This document shows, in pieces, positions 30,628-37,847 of a DNA stretch of 64,000 bases. Under the pieces are notes generated by a model. It saw nothing but the letters and a program-made list of their open reading frames with translations, was not told the DNA's origin and did not search any database. Origin of the DNA: Geothrix sp. SG200. GTDB lineage: Bacteria > Acidobacteriota > Holophagae > Holophagales > Holophagaceae. The DNA lies in contig NZ_JAKZFR010000005.1 of NCBI RefSeq assembly GCF_022808935.1, positions 62,001 through 126,000 of the forward strand, written 5' to 3'. The position numbers and the translations under genes were made by a program. Each line of letters begins with the position of its first letter. Within the stretch, counting starts at the first letter, position 1.

Positions 30628-30776
30628 GGGGCTTCCGGGGATGAGGCTGCGAGGGGAATGCTTCCCTGGATTCTAGAGCGAAGGCGGGACCCATCCGAGC
30701 CGCCATCAGCGTCATCGGCGAAATCGGTGGCAGACACACCTTCCTGGCGATCAGCCTGATTCATCCAGAAAAGCTG
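30628..30776. other. Promoter-side gap of the receptor kinase
   Basis: About 150 bp between the kinase start and repeat C. I see no gene and no clear promoter; ribosome-site sequence for the kinase (CCGGAAGCCCC on the - strand) is weak. Confidence 0.4.
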
Positions 30777-30985
30777 GGAACCGCGAATGACGCGAATCGC
30801 CCTGCGGGCGCGCGAATGGCGAACGATCCTGCTTCCGCCTCCACACGCGGGGCGGGCATGTCAGCTCCTGAAGGCTGCCGGACCCGCCCCGCGTGTGGCC
30901 AGCCGCGCCTCGCGCGACTGGGGGCCGAAGGCCCAGGCGGTCCATCCCCGCCGCGATTCGCGCCCATTCGCGTCATTCGCGGTTT
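30777..30985. repeat. Dispersed inverted repeat C, copy 1, with nested palindrome
   Basis: Outer arms GGAACCGCGAATGACGCGAA... (30777-30822) and its complement ...ATTCGCGTCATTCGCGGTTT (30952-30985). Nested inside is a perfect 16-bp inverted repeat (30841-30856 with 30883-30898). A second element with the same outer arms is at 47146-47270. It lies between two - strand genes. Confidence 0.75.
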
Positions 30986-31011
30986 GATCTTTTAGGGCTG
31001 ACGCTCCCCGT

Positions 31012-31830
31012 TCAGCAGCGCGCGCAGAAGTGCGGCGGGGCGGGCAGGCGGGAGAGGCCTTCGAAGGCGAGCTCCCAGGCCCGGGCCGGGCCGCGGAAGG
31101 CCGTGGCCTCTGGCGTGAGCGCGCGCAGGGCGTGGAGGGGCGTGGGATCGCCGGGCAGGGGCAGGAAGGGGACGGGCTGGCCGGTGGCCTCGCGCAGGGC
31201 CGCGCGCAGGGCGTTCGTGAGGGCCGTGGCCTCGGGCAGCACCAGGGGCGGCACGCAAACCTCGGCGCCCTCGGGCAGGGGCACGCCGGGCCAGAGGTCC
31301 GTCTCGAAGCCGCCGTGCTGCTCGTGATCGGGGGCCTCTCGCCACTCGGGCCGGCGGAAGATCCGTTTGCGGTTCGCCTTGTCCCAGTCCGCCAGGAAGG
31401 CCTTCAGCTCCGCCTTCTCCAGGGGGCCCATGGGGGCTTTCTCCAGGGCCACGGGCAGGAGGCGCGCGATGCGGCCTGGCAGGCGCCGCACCAGCATGGG
31501 CTTCCCGTCCAGCCAGGGCAGGCCCGCGTCCAGGGCGCAGACCAGGGCGCCGAGGCGGCGGCGGTGCAGCTCCAGGGCGGCGGCCAGGTCGCAGCCGGGC
31601 GCGGGCACGAGGCCCAGCACGTTCAGGGGCAGGCCCCGGGCCTGGACGGCGTCGGCGGCGTCCAGGGGTTCGCGCAGGTCCTCCGCCGTCCGCCCCAGCA
31701 CCAGCACCTGGGGCAGGCCGTGGGCCTGGATGCGCTCCACGAGGATGAGGCTGCCGTCCCCGGAAGCGCCGGGCGCCGAGAGCACAGTCCCGCCCAGCTC
31801 CGCGGCCAGCCGCAGCGCCTCGGGGTTCAT
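31012..31830 (-). CDS. Hypothetical protein of the SPFH-ABC operon
   Basis: 272 residues from the ATG at 31830, which overlaps the permease stop (ATGA). Rich in Ala, Leu and Pro with no signal peptide or membrane helix. No motif recognised; C-terminus ends PHFCARC. The tight coupling to the permease implies a cytosolic partner of the transporter. Confidence 0.7.
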   Translation of the reverse strand: MNPEALRLAAELGGTVLSAPGASGDGSLILVERIQAHGLPQVLVLGRTAEDLREPLDAADAVQARGLPLNVLGLVPAPGCDLAAALELHRRRLGALVCALDAGLPWLDGKPMLVRRLPGRIARLLPVALEKAPMGPLEKAELKAFLADWDKANRKRIFRRPEWREAPDHEQHGGFETDLWPGVPLPEGAEVCVPPLVLPEATALTNALRAALREATGQPVPFLPLPGDPTPLHALRALTPEATAFRGPARAWELAFEGLSRLPAPPHFCARC

Positions 31831-33440
31831 CCGAGGGCCTCCACGAGCTTCTCCCGGCGGCGGTCCAGGGCCGCGGCCGCGGCGGGCAGCAGGAGCAGGT
31901 GGGCGGTGAGCACCAGCCCGAAGAGCAGCGCCATGCCCGGCACCAGCAGCCGCGGCGAGATCCAGGCCAGCAGTGCGTAGGCGCCGCCGAAGAGGCCGGC
32001 CCAGACGGCCGAAGTGCCCATGCTCAGCAGGCCCAGGGCGAAGGGCATGCTGTTGTTCTTGAGGCTGTCCATGGCCATGGGCCGGGGCGCCCAGGTGGAG
32101 GTCCACTGCCCCACGGCGGTCTGGGCCAGGAAGATGCAGCCCATGAGCAGGATGCCGCCCAGGAGGGGGATGGGGCCCGCGTGGTCCAGCAGCATCAGCA
32201 GGCCGGCCAGTACCAGCGCCTGGAGCCCCTGGTGGGCGGCCAGGCCCAGCAGCTTCCCCTTGAGCAGGTCCTCCGGCCCCACGGGCAGGAGCAGCAGGCC
32301 CTTCACGCCGTGCCGGTCCAGGCCGAACTGGTTGAACACGAAGTTGTTCGCCACCAGGGACAGGTAGGCGAAGGCCGCGGGCACGGTCCAGAGCGGGTTC
32401 GCCTTGAACTGGGCGAAGGGCCCCTTCAGCAGCACCACGGTCATGAGGGGCATGAGGAAGGCGAAGCGGCCCAGGTGGCTGCGCATGATCGTCTGGAAGT
32501 GGAGCCGGCCGAGGCCCTCCGCGGGATGGCGGAAGCTCCAGAGGCGGTGGGGCCCGCGGGTCTGCGGGGCGGCGGCGGTGCCGTTGGCCTCCCGCGCCAT
32601 TAGCCGGGCGCCCAGCACCATCACCAGGGCCAGCAGGGCCAGCGGGTAGAGGTGCAGGGCCAGGGCCGCGCCCCAGTGGCCCGTCCGCGCCTGGGCCAGG
32701 CTCCGGGCGGCGGCATCGGTCGGCAGGGCACCCAGCACCCGGGCCGCACCCCGGCCCAGGGCCTGGACCTTCTCGACCTGGGCGGCCTGGAGGGGACGGG
32801 CCGCAGGCCTGGCGGCGGCGCCCGGTCCGCGCTTCGACAGGCCCGGGGACATCAGGGTGGAGCCCAGCCACGCCAGGACGGCCAGCGCCGTGAGGGCCAC
32901 CCGGAGGCGCTTCACCAGGGCCGAGGCCAGGCCGCCCACGAGGAGCTGGAGGGCCAGCATCATCAGCAGCGTCTCGAGCAGGACGAGGGGCACCAGGAGC
33001 AGGGTGCGGGGCGCGGCCAGGCCGAGGCCCAGCAGCAGCCCGGTCAGGGCCAGGCCCATCGTCAGCGGCAGCATGTCCACCAGGCCCGCCGTCAGCTCCG
33101 CCAGGTAGAGGGTGCGCAGGCGCAGGGGGAAGCCGCGATAGGCCTCCCAGGCCAGCTCCCGGGCCCCGCCCAGCACGCCGCCGATGAGGCCGCCCCCGAA
33201 GCCGAAGAAGGCCAGCACGGCGCCGAGGATCGTCACAGCCACGGGCCGGTCCAGGCGGCCGCCCAGCAGCCAGCCCAGGGCCCCGCCGCCCAGGATCAGG
33301 CCCACGGCCGCGAAGGCGGCGAGGATCCCCACCACCAGGGCCAGGATCCAGGCGCCCTGCCGGCCCAGCTCCCGGGCCGAGCGGTTCCAGGTGGCCTGCC
33401 CATGGGCCGCCAGCAGCGCGCGGAAAGCCCCTACGACCAT
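31827..33440 (-). CDS. ABC-type membrane permease
   Basis: 537 residues from the ATG at 33440. The longer reading from 33515 would translate repeat B, so it is rejected. It has ten or more hydrophobic segments: paired helices near 25-85 and 130-190, and a C-terminal block at about 330-530. The arrangement resembles ABC-2 export permeases, with large size suggesting a fused pair. An ABC ATPase lies directly upstream. Substrate unknown. Confidence 0.75.
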   Translation of the reverse strand: MVVGAFRALLAAHGQATWNRSARELGRQGAWILALVVGILAAFAAVGLILGGGALGWLLGGRLDRPVAVTILGAVLAFFGFGGGLIGGVLGGARELAWEAYRGFPLRLRTLYLAELTAGLVDMLPLTMGLALTGLLLGLGLAAPRTLLLVPLVLLETLLMMLALQLLVGGLASALVKRLRVALTALAVLAWLGSTLMSPGLSKRGPGAAARPAARPLQAAQVEKVQALGRGAARVLGALPTDAAARSLAQARTGHWGAALALHLYPLALLALVMVLGARLMAREANGTAAAPQTRGPHRLWSFRHPAEGLGRLHFQTIMRSHLGRFAFLMPLMTVVLLKGPFAQFKANPLWTVPAAFAYLSLVANNFVFNQFGLDRHGVKGLLLLPVGPEDLLKGKLLGLAAHQGLQALVLAGLLMLLDHAGPIPLLGGILLMGCIFLAQTAVGQWTSTWAPRPMAMDSLKNNSMPFALGLLSMGTSAVWAGLFGGAYALLAWISPRLLVPGMALLFGLVLTAHLLLLPAAAAALDRRREKLVEALG

Positions 33441-33460
33441 GACACCACCCCGCCGCCCTT

Positions 33461-33526
33461 CCTGAGGACTGAGGCCTGAGGACTGACCGTAGATATCGGA
33501 CGGCGCATGCGCCATTCGATGAGGAC
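33461..33526. repeat. Dispersed repeat B, copy 1 (heptamer run plus palindrome)
   Basis: About four heptamers of the type ACTGAGG / CCTGAGG, then a conserved tail containing the perfect palindrome GGCGCATGCGCC-like core and GAGGACT. The same arrangement is at 46061-46133. It lies between the ABC ATPase stop and the permease start. Confidence 0.75.
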
Positions 33527-33531
33527 TGCCC

Positions 33532-34278
33532 TCACAACCACGAGAGCGCCCCCTTCTGCCCGCCGCCCACCAGATCGACGAAGAGCTGCTCCAGGCTCTC
33601 GCCGCCGCGGCGCAGCTCGTCCAGGGGGCCGAAGCCCTTGAGGCGGCCCTCGTCCAGGATGGCGATGAGGGGGCAGAGCTTCTCCACCACCTCGAGGATG
33701 TGGCTGGTGAGCACCAGCGTCACGCCGCGCTGCTGCAGGCTCTGGAGGATGTCCTTGATGGTGCGGCTGGTGACCGGATCGATGCCCTCGAAGGGCTCGT
33801 CGAGGAACACGACCTGGGGCCCGTGGATGAGCGCCGCGCAGAGGGCCACCTTCTTCTTCATGCCGAAGCTGTAGTCCGCGATGAGGGTCTTGGGGCCCGG
33901 CGCCAGGTCCAGGGCGTCGAACAGCTCCTCCCGGCGGCCGTCGATGAGGGCGTCCGGCATGCCGTACATCCGCCCCACGAAGCGCAGGTACTGGGGGCCC
34001 GTGAGCATGTCCAGCAGGGCCATGTCCTCGGGCATGGCGCCGATCTGGCGCTTCACGGCCAGGGGATCGGCCTCGAGATCCAGGCCCAGCACGCGGATGC
34101 GGCCCGACGTGGGCTTCAGCAGGCCCGTGACCATCTTCAGCGTCGTGCTCTTCCCGGCGCCGTTGCGGCCCAGCAGGCCCAGGAAGGCGCCGGGCTCCAG
34201 GGCGAGGTCGAGGCCGTCCACGGCGACCTTCTCGCCGAACTTTTTGGTGAGGGCTTCCAGGTGCAGGGCGGGGGTCAT
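33532..34278 (-). CDS. ABC transporter ATP-binding protein
   Basis: 248 residues. Walker A LLGRNGAGKSTT, Q-loop region IGAMPED, signature-like YSFGMKKKVALCAAL (replacing the canonical LSGGQ), Walker B VVFLDEPFEG and the switch histidine in LTSHILEVVE. It resembles the Nod/CcmA/DrrA export-type ATPases. It overlaps the small upstream gene by ATGA and precedes the permease in the same operon. Confidence 0.92.
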   Translation of the reverse strand: MTPALHLEALTKKFGEKVAVDGLDLALEPGAFLGLLGRNGAGKSTTLKMVTGLLKPTSGRIRVLGLDLEADPLAVKRQIGAMPEDMALLDMLTGPQYLRFVGRMYGMPDALIDGRREELFDALDLAPGPKTLIADYSFGMKKKVALCAALIHGPQVVFLDEPFEGIDPVTSRTIKDILQSLQQRGVTLVLTSHILEVVEKLCPLIAILDEGRLKGFGPLDELRRGGESLEQLFVDLVGGGQKGALSWL

Positions 34279-34454
34279 TCGGGTGGCTTCCGTTTCACAG
34301 GTGGGGGCTTGAGCCGGCCCTCGCGCTGGAGGGCCTGGCGCAGCAGGTACTCGATCTGGCCGTTGAGGCTGCGCAGCTCCTCGTCGGCCCAGCGCTGGAG
34401 GGCTTCCAGCAGCGCCGGGTCGGTGCGGAGGAGGAAGGGCTTGCGCTCGGCCAT
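34275..34454 (-). CDS. Small Arc/ribbon-helix-helix-like protein
   Basis: A 59-residue gene reading MAERKPFLLRTDPALLEALQ, then RWADEELRSLNGQIEYLLRQ, ending KRKPPE. The pattern (beta strand KPFLLR, two helices, SLNGQIEYLLRQAL) fits Arc-type ribbon-helix-helix DNA-binding proteins. Its stop overlaps the ABC ATPase start (ATGA), and its start is 6 bp from the SPFH gene stop. It may be the regulator of the operon. Confidence 0.75.
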   Translation of the reverse strand: MAERKPFLLRTDPALLEALQRWADEELRSLNGQIEYLLRQALQREGRLKPPPVKRKPPE

Positions 34455-34460
34455 GGAACC

Positions 34461-35342
34461 CTAATGGTACAGAGTGCCCGCATTCACGACGGGGTTGGCG
34501 GCGCGCTCGCTGCAGAGCACCACCAGGAGGTTGGAGACCATGGCCGCCTTGCGTTCCTCGTCCAGCTGCACGGTGTGCTTCTCGGCCAGCATCTCCAGTG
34601 CCATCTCCACCATGCCCACGGCACCCTCCACGATCTTCTGGCGGGCGGCGATGATGGCGCTGGCCTGCTGGCGCTGCAACATGGCCTGGGCGATCTCGGG
34701 GGCGTAGGCCAGGTGGCTGATGCGGGCGCCCTGCACCTCCACGCCGGCCTGGGCCAGCACGCGCTGGAGCTCGAGCTTGAGCTTGGCGGCCACCTCGTCC
34801 GTGCTGCCGCGCAGGGAGAGCTGGCCCGCTTCGTGGGCGTCGTAGGGGAAGTGGGAGGCCAGGGCCCGCAGGGCCGCCTCGCTCTGCACCGTCACGTATT
34901 TCTCGCAGTCCTCCACCTCGAAGAGGGCCTCGGCGGTGTCCACCACGCGCCACACGATGATGGCGGCGATCTCCACGGGGTTGCCGTCCTGGTCGTTCAC
35001 CTTCAGGCGCTGGCTCTCGAAGCTGCGGACCTTGGTGCTGATCTTCCGCTTGCTGAGGAAGGGGTTGGCCCAGGCCATGCCCTCCTGGCGCACGGTGCCG
35101 CGGTAGTCGCCGAAGAGCTGCAGCGCCACGGCCTCGTTGGGATTCACCACGAAGAGCCCCGTCAGGGTGAAGAGGCCCAGGACGATCACCGGCACGGTGA
35201 AGACCAGGCGGGAGGGCTCTTCGATGACGGCGGCGTGGATGGTGAGGCCGCCCGCCCCGAGAATGGCCAGCAGGGCCAGGAGCAGGACGGGCAGTCCGGG
35301 AAGGGCGAATGCGGTGCGTTCCTTGAGCACGGGAACCTCCAT
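34461..35342 (-). CDS. SPFH/band-7 domain protein
   Basis: 293 residues. Two N-terminal membrane helices (about 13-33 and 47-67) followed by a band-7 domain ([18 protein letters not shown] to about 220) and a helical tail with [22 protein letters not shown] proteins oligomerise at membrane microdomains. Heading the operon, it is likely the scaffold for the transporter encoded downstream. Confidence 0.85.
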   Translation of the reverse strand: MEVPVLKERTAFALPGLPVLLLALLAILGAGGLTIHAAVIEEPSRLVFTVPVIVLGLFTLTGLFVVNPNEAVALQLFGDYRGTVRQEGMAWANPFLSKRKISTKVRSFESQRLKVNDQDGNPVEIAAIIVWRVVDTAEALFEVEDCEKYVTVQSEAALRALASHFPYDAHEAGQLSLRGSTDEVAAKLKLELQRVLAQAGVEVQGARISHLAYAPEIAQAMLQRQQASAIIAARQKIVEGAVGMVEMALEMLAEKHTVQLDEERKAAMVSNLLVVLCSERAANPVVNAGTLYH

Positions 35343-35347
35343 TAGAA

Positions 35348-35369
35348 ATCAATGTGATATCACTTTGAT
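35348..35369. promoter_or_regulatory. Near-perfect palindrome upstream of the SPFH gene
   Basis: ATCAA-T-GTGATATCAC-T-TTGAT, 22 bp with one mismatched pair per arm, six bases before the SPFH start codon. A TTGACG (-35-like, - strand) is at 35379-35374. Candidate operator, possibly for the ribbon-helix-helix protein. Confidence 0.6.
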
Positions 35370-35441
35370 GTCGCGTCAAGCCCCTTCGGGCCCCGGGACC
35401 CGCCGGGGGTGGATCGCCTATGCTGGGGGCGGGAGGCGGCC

Positions 35442-36230
35442 ATGGATCTGGGCATTCACGGCAAGGTGGCGATGGTGGCGGCCGGCAGCAAGGGGCTGGG
35501 CCGGGCCGCGGCCCTGGCTCTGGCGGCCGAGGGCTGCGCCGTGTCGGTCTGCGGCCGGGGCGGCGAGGCCCTGGCGGCGGTGAAGGCCGAGCTGGAGGCC
35601 CTGGGCGTGCCCGCCCTGGCCCTGGTCGCGGATGTGGCCAAGGCCGAGGACCTGGCCCGCTGGCACCAGGCCACGGCCGTGGCCCTGGGTCCCGTGCAGA
35701 TCCTCGTGACCAACACGGGCGGGCCCAAGGCGGCCGGGTTCTCGGGGCTTTCCGATGACGACTGGGCCGCCGGGGTGGACTCCACGCTCATGAACGTGGT
35801 GCGCCTCTCGCGGCTCGTGCTGCCCGGCATGCGGGCGGCCCGGTGGGGGCGCATCGTCCACATCACCAGCCTGGTGGCCAAGCAGCCCACGCCCCTGCTC
35901 ACCATCAGCTCGACGCTCCGGGCCGGCCTCTCGGGCCTCACCCGCACCCTGGCCCAGGAGACCGCGGCGGACGGGATCACGGTGAACGCCGTCCTGCCCG
36001 GCCACGTGATGACCGACCGCCAGACCCACCTGGCCGAGGTGCGCTCCGCCGCCGAGGGCATCTCCATGGACGAGTACTACGCCCGCACCGCCGCCGCCAT
36101 CCCCGCCGCCCGTATTGGCGACCCCGGCGAGATCGGCGCCGTCATCGCCTTCCTGGCCAGCGCCCAGGCCAGCTACGTCACCGGCCAGAGCCTGCTGGTG
36201 GATGGGGGGCTGGTGCAGGGTACGTTCTGA
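35442..36230 (+). CDS. Short-chain dehydrogenase/reductase family protein, catalytic Tyr/Lys replaced
   Basis: 262 residues from the ATG at 35442 behind GGGAGGCGG. Rossmann glycine motif AAGSKGLGRA (13-22) and NTGGP are present, as is the C-terminal GQSLLVDGGL. The catalytic Ser is at S143, but the YxxxK positions read S156...R160. It belongs to a divergent SDR branch with related NTLRAG-type sequence; oxidoreductase activity by the classical mechanism is doubtful. Divergent from the SPFH operon. Confidence 0.8.
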   Translation: MDLGIHGKVAMVAAGSKGLGRAAALALAAEGCAVSVCGRGGEALAAVKAELEALGVPALALVADVAKAEDLARWHQATAVALGPVQILVTNTGGPKAAGFSGLSDDDWAAGVDSTLMNVVRLSRLVLPGMRAARWGRIVHITSLVAKQPTPLLTISSTLRAGLSGLTRTLAQETAADGITVNAVLPGHVMTDRQTHLAEVRSAAEGISMDEYYARTAAAIPAARIGDPGEIGAVIAFLASAQASYVTGQSLLVDGGLVQGTF

Positions 36231-36232
36231 CA

Positions 36233-36262
36233 AAAATCGCCGGCCCGATGACCGGCGATTTT
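36233..36262. terminator. Bidirectional terminator after the SDR gene
   Basis: An 11-bp stem (AAAATCGCCGG with complement, 36233-36243 / 36252-36262) with A-run and T-run ends. The same sequence type occurs at 37804-37832, including the trailing CGCAGG...ACAGCC. Confidence 0.82.
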
Positions 36263-36285
36263 CGCAGGCCACAGCCTTGAACGAT

Positions 36286-37632
36286 TTATGGTTCGAGGCG
36301 GGACATCCGGATCGCCAAGTCATCGGGGGCGACGAAGAGGAACGCACGCCCGTCCTTGATTTTCTCGAGGAGGCTGAGTTCTGCCAGCTGCAATAGGTCG
36401 GTCCGGGCGGTCTGGTAGACGATGCCATGCGCCTTCTGGTGGTCCTCGATGCGGTAGCCCACACCGGGGTGTTTCAGCGCATGGGTGAGCAGGGTCTTCT
36501 GGCGGTGGTTGAGCCTGATGCGCAGGGCGGGAGACTCGGCCAGCAGGCGCTCCATGCTTCGCTGTTCCTTCGCCTTCCGGGCGAGGTAGTCATGGAGGCT
36601 CTGGATGGCCTTCCGCATGGTGGCCAGCTGGTGGATCAGGAAGTAGGTGGTGTCCCCGCCGTCGGTTTCGGCGAAGAGGTAGGCCCGTCCATACTGGGCC
36701 GGCGCCTTGCGGAGGATGTGCGAGATGGAGATGAACTCGGCCAGCCAGTACCCGCTCCGGAGCATGGACCAGTAGAAGAGCGCCCGGGCGGTCCGGCCGT
36801 TCCCGTCCGCGAACGGGTGGTCATATCCGACCATGAAGTGCAGCAGGATGGCGCGCAGGACTGGATGCACGAAGGGGCGCTGGTCTTCGCCGGCATTGGC
36901 GAAAGCGCAGAGCCGCTCCAGGCGTTCCGGCAGCTCATGGTGGTCGGGCGGCTGGTGGAGGATGGTGCCGTCGTCGTTATCCACCACGTGGATGTCGTTG
37001 GACTGGCGCAGCCTGCCCACGTCCCGGGGGTCGTCCAGGGTGCGCTCGGACACCAGGCGGTGGATCTCCAGCAGCCGCGCCTGGGTCATGGGCTCGTTCC
37101 TGAAGCCCTGGATGGCGCGCATGGCCAGGAAGTTGTTGAAGATCATCTGCTCGCTTCGGTCCTTCGGAGCCCTGCCGGATCGGAGCATCTCGGCGGCCAC
37201 CCTCCGGGTGGTCGAAGCCCCTTCCAGCTGGCTCGAGGTGATGGCCTCCTCGATGACCGATTTGAGGAGGTACCTGTCCCGGGTGGCGGGCGTGGCGGTC
37301 TCGGTGGCGGACTTGATCTCGCCGGCCGCATCCTGGTCGATGTGGTGCAGGTCGATCTGGACAGGCTCCGGGGCGCCGAAGAAGAAGGGACGTCCCTCCT
37401 TGTCCAGCAGCGGAAGGGGCTTCAGGAGGGCCTGCCGGGCCCACTTGACACCCAGCCACCAAAGCTCGTGGTCCAGACCCTCCGGGGGATCCCGATGCCT
37501 CAATTCCTCCCAGTGGAGGTAGACGTCCTTGACCAGGGGGCCCGGCTGGTGCTCAAGGATCTTCTGGATATCTCCAGGTTCAATGACTGAAAGGAGGCTG
37601 GATATATCTGGAGGAGGGTGAGGGAGTTTCAT
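36286..37632 (-). CDS. Fic-family AMPylase-like protein with C-terminal winged helix
   Basis: 448 residues. Fic active-site motif HPFADGNGRTAR from H272, so the catalytic His and phosphate loop are complete. The inhibitory helix motif S133-SQL-E137-G138 lies before it, making this a class II, self-inhibited Fic. Residues about 370-440 form a helix-turn-helix domain (KTLLTHALKHPGVGYRIEDH). Such proteins transfer AMP to target proteins, usually themselves or an unknown partner. The winged helix suggests DNA binding and autoregulation. Confidence 0.88.
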   Translation of the reverse strand: MKLPHPPPDISSLLSVIEPGDIQKILEHQPGPLVKDVYLHWEELRHRDPPEGLDHELWWLGVKWARQALLKPLPLLDKEGRPFFFGAPEPVQIDLHHIDQDAAGEIKSATETATPATRDRYLLKSVIEEAITSSQLEGASTTRRVAAEMLRSGRAPKDRSEQMIFNNFLAMRAIQGFRNEPMTQARLLEIHRLVSERTLDDPRDVGRLRQSNDIHVVDNDDGTILHQPPDHHELPERLERLCAFANAGEDQRPFVHPVLRAILLHFMVGYDHPFADGNGRTARALFYWSMLRSGYWLAEFISISHILRKAPAQYGRAYLFAETDGGDTTYFLIHQLATMRKAIQSLHDYLARKAKEQRSMERLLAESPALRIRLNHRQKTLLTHALKHPGVGYRIEDHQKAHGIVYQTARTDLLQLAELSLLEKIKDGRAFLFVAPDDLAIRMSRLEP

Positions 37633-37636
37633 GGGT

Positions 37637-37732
37637 ACCTACTAATTGATAATCCAATTAGGAATTCGTTAGTAGGTTAGAGCGGGACGAGGTGAGTGTC
37701 CATGAAAAACTAAAACTGAAACCAATTAGTAG
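37637..37732. promoter_or_regulatory. Cluster of CTACTAATTG / CAATTAGTAG sites upstream of fic
   Basis: ACCTACTAATTG at 37637-37648, CCAATTAGG at 37654-37662, TTAGTAGGT at 37669-37677 (a 9-bp inverted pair with the first) and CAATTAGTAG at 37723-37732. Candidate operator array, possibly bound by the Fic winged-helix domain. Confidence 0.55.
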
Positions 37733-37803
37733 CAAATTGACACATCAAACAAACGTCTGGGGACGGTCCATCGGTGGTCGCTGATGCAGGGCCTTATTCA
37801 ACA

Positions 37804-37832
37804 AAAATCGCCGGCCATCGGCCGGCGATTTT
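37804..37832. terminator. Terminator downstream of the M20 peptidase
   Basis: A 13-bp stem (37804-37816 with 37820-37832), ATC loop, A-run and T-run ends. Twin of the terminator at 36233. Confidence 0.82.
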
Positions 37833-37847
37833 CGCAGGGAACAGCCC

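Noticed and set aside
33441-33515. 25-residue N-terminal extension of the permease
   Set aside because: It would translate repeat B copy 1; the hydrophobic protein properly begins at the ATG at 33440.
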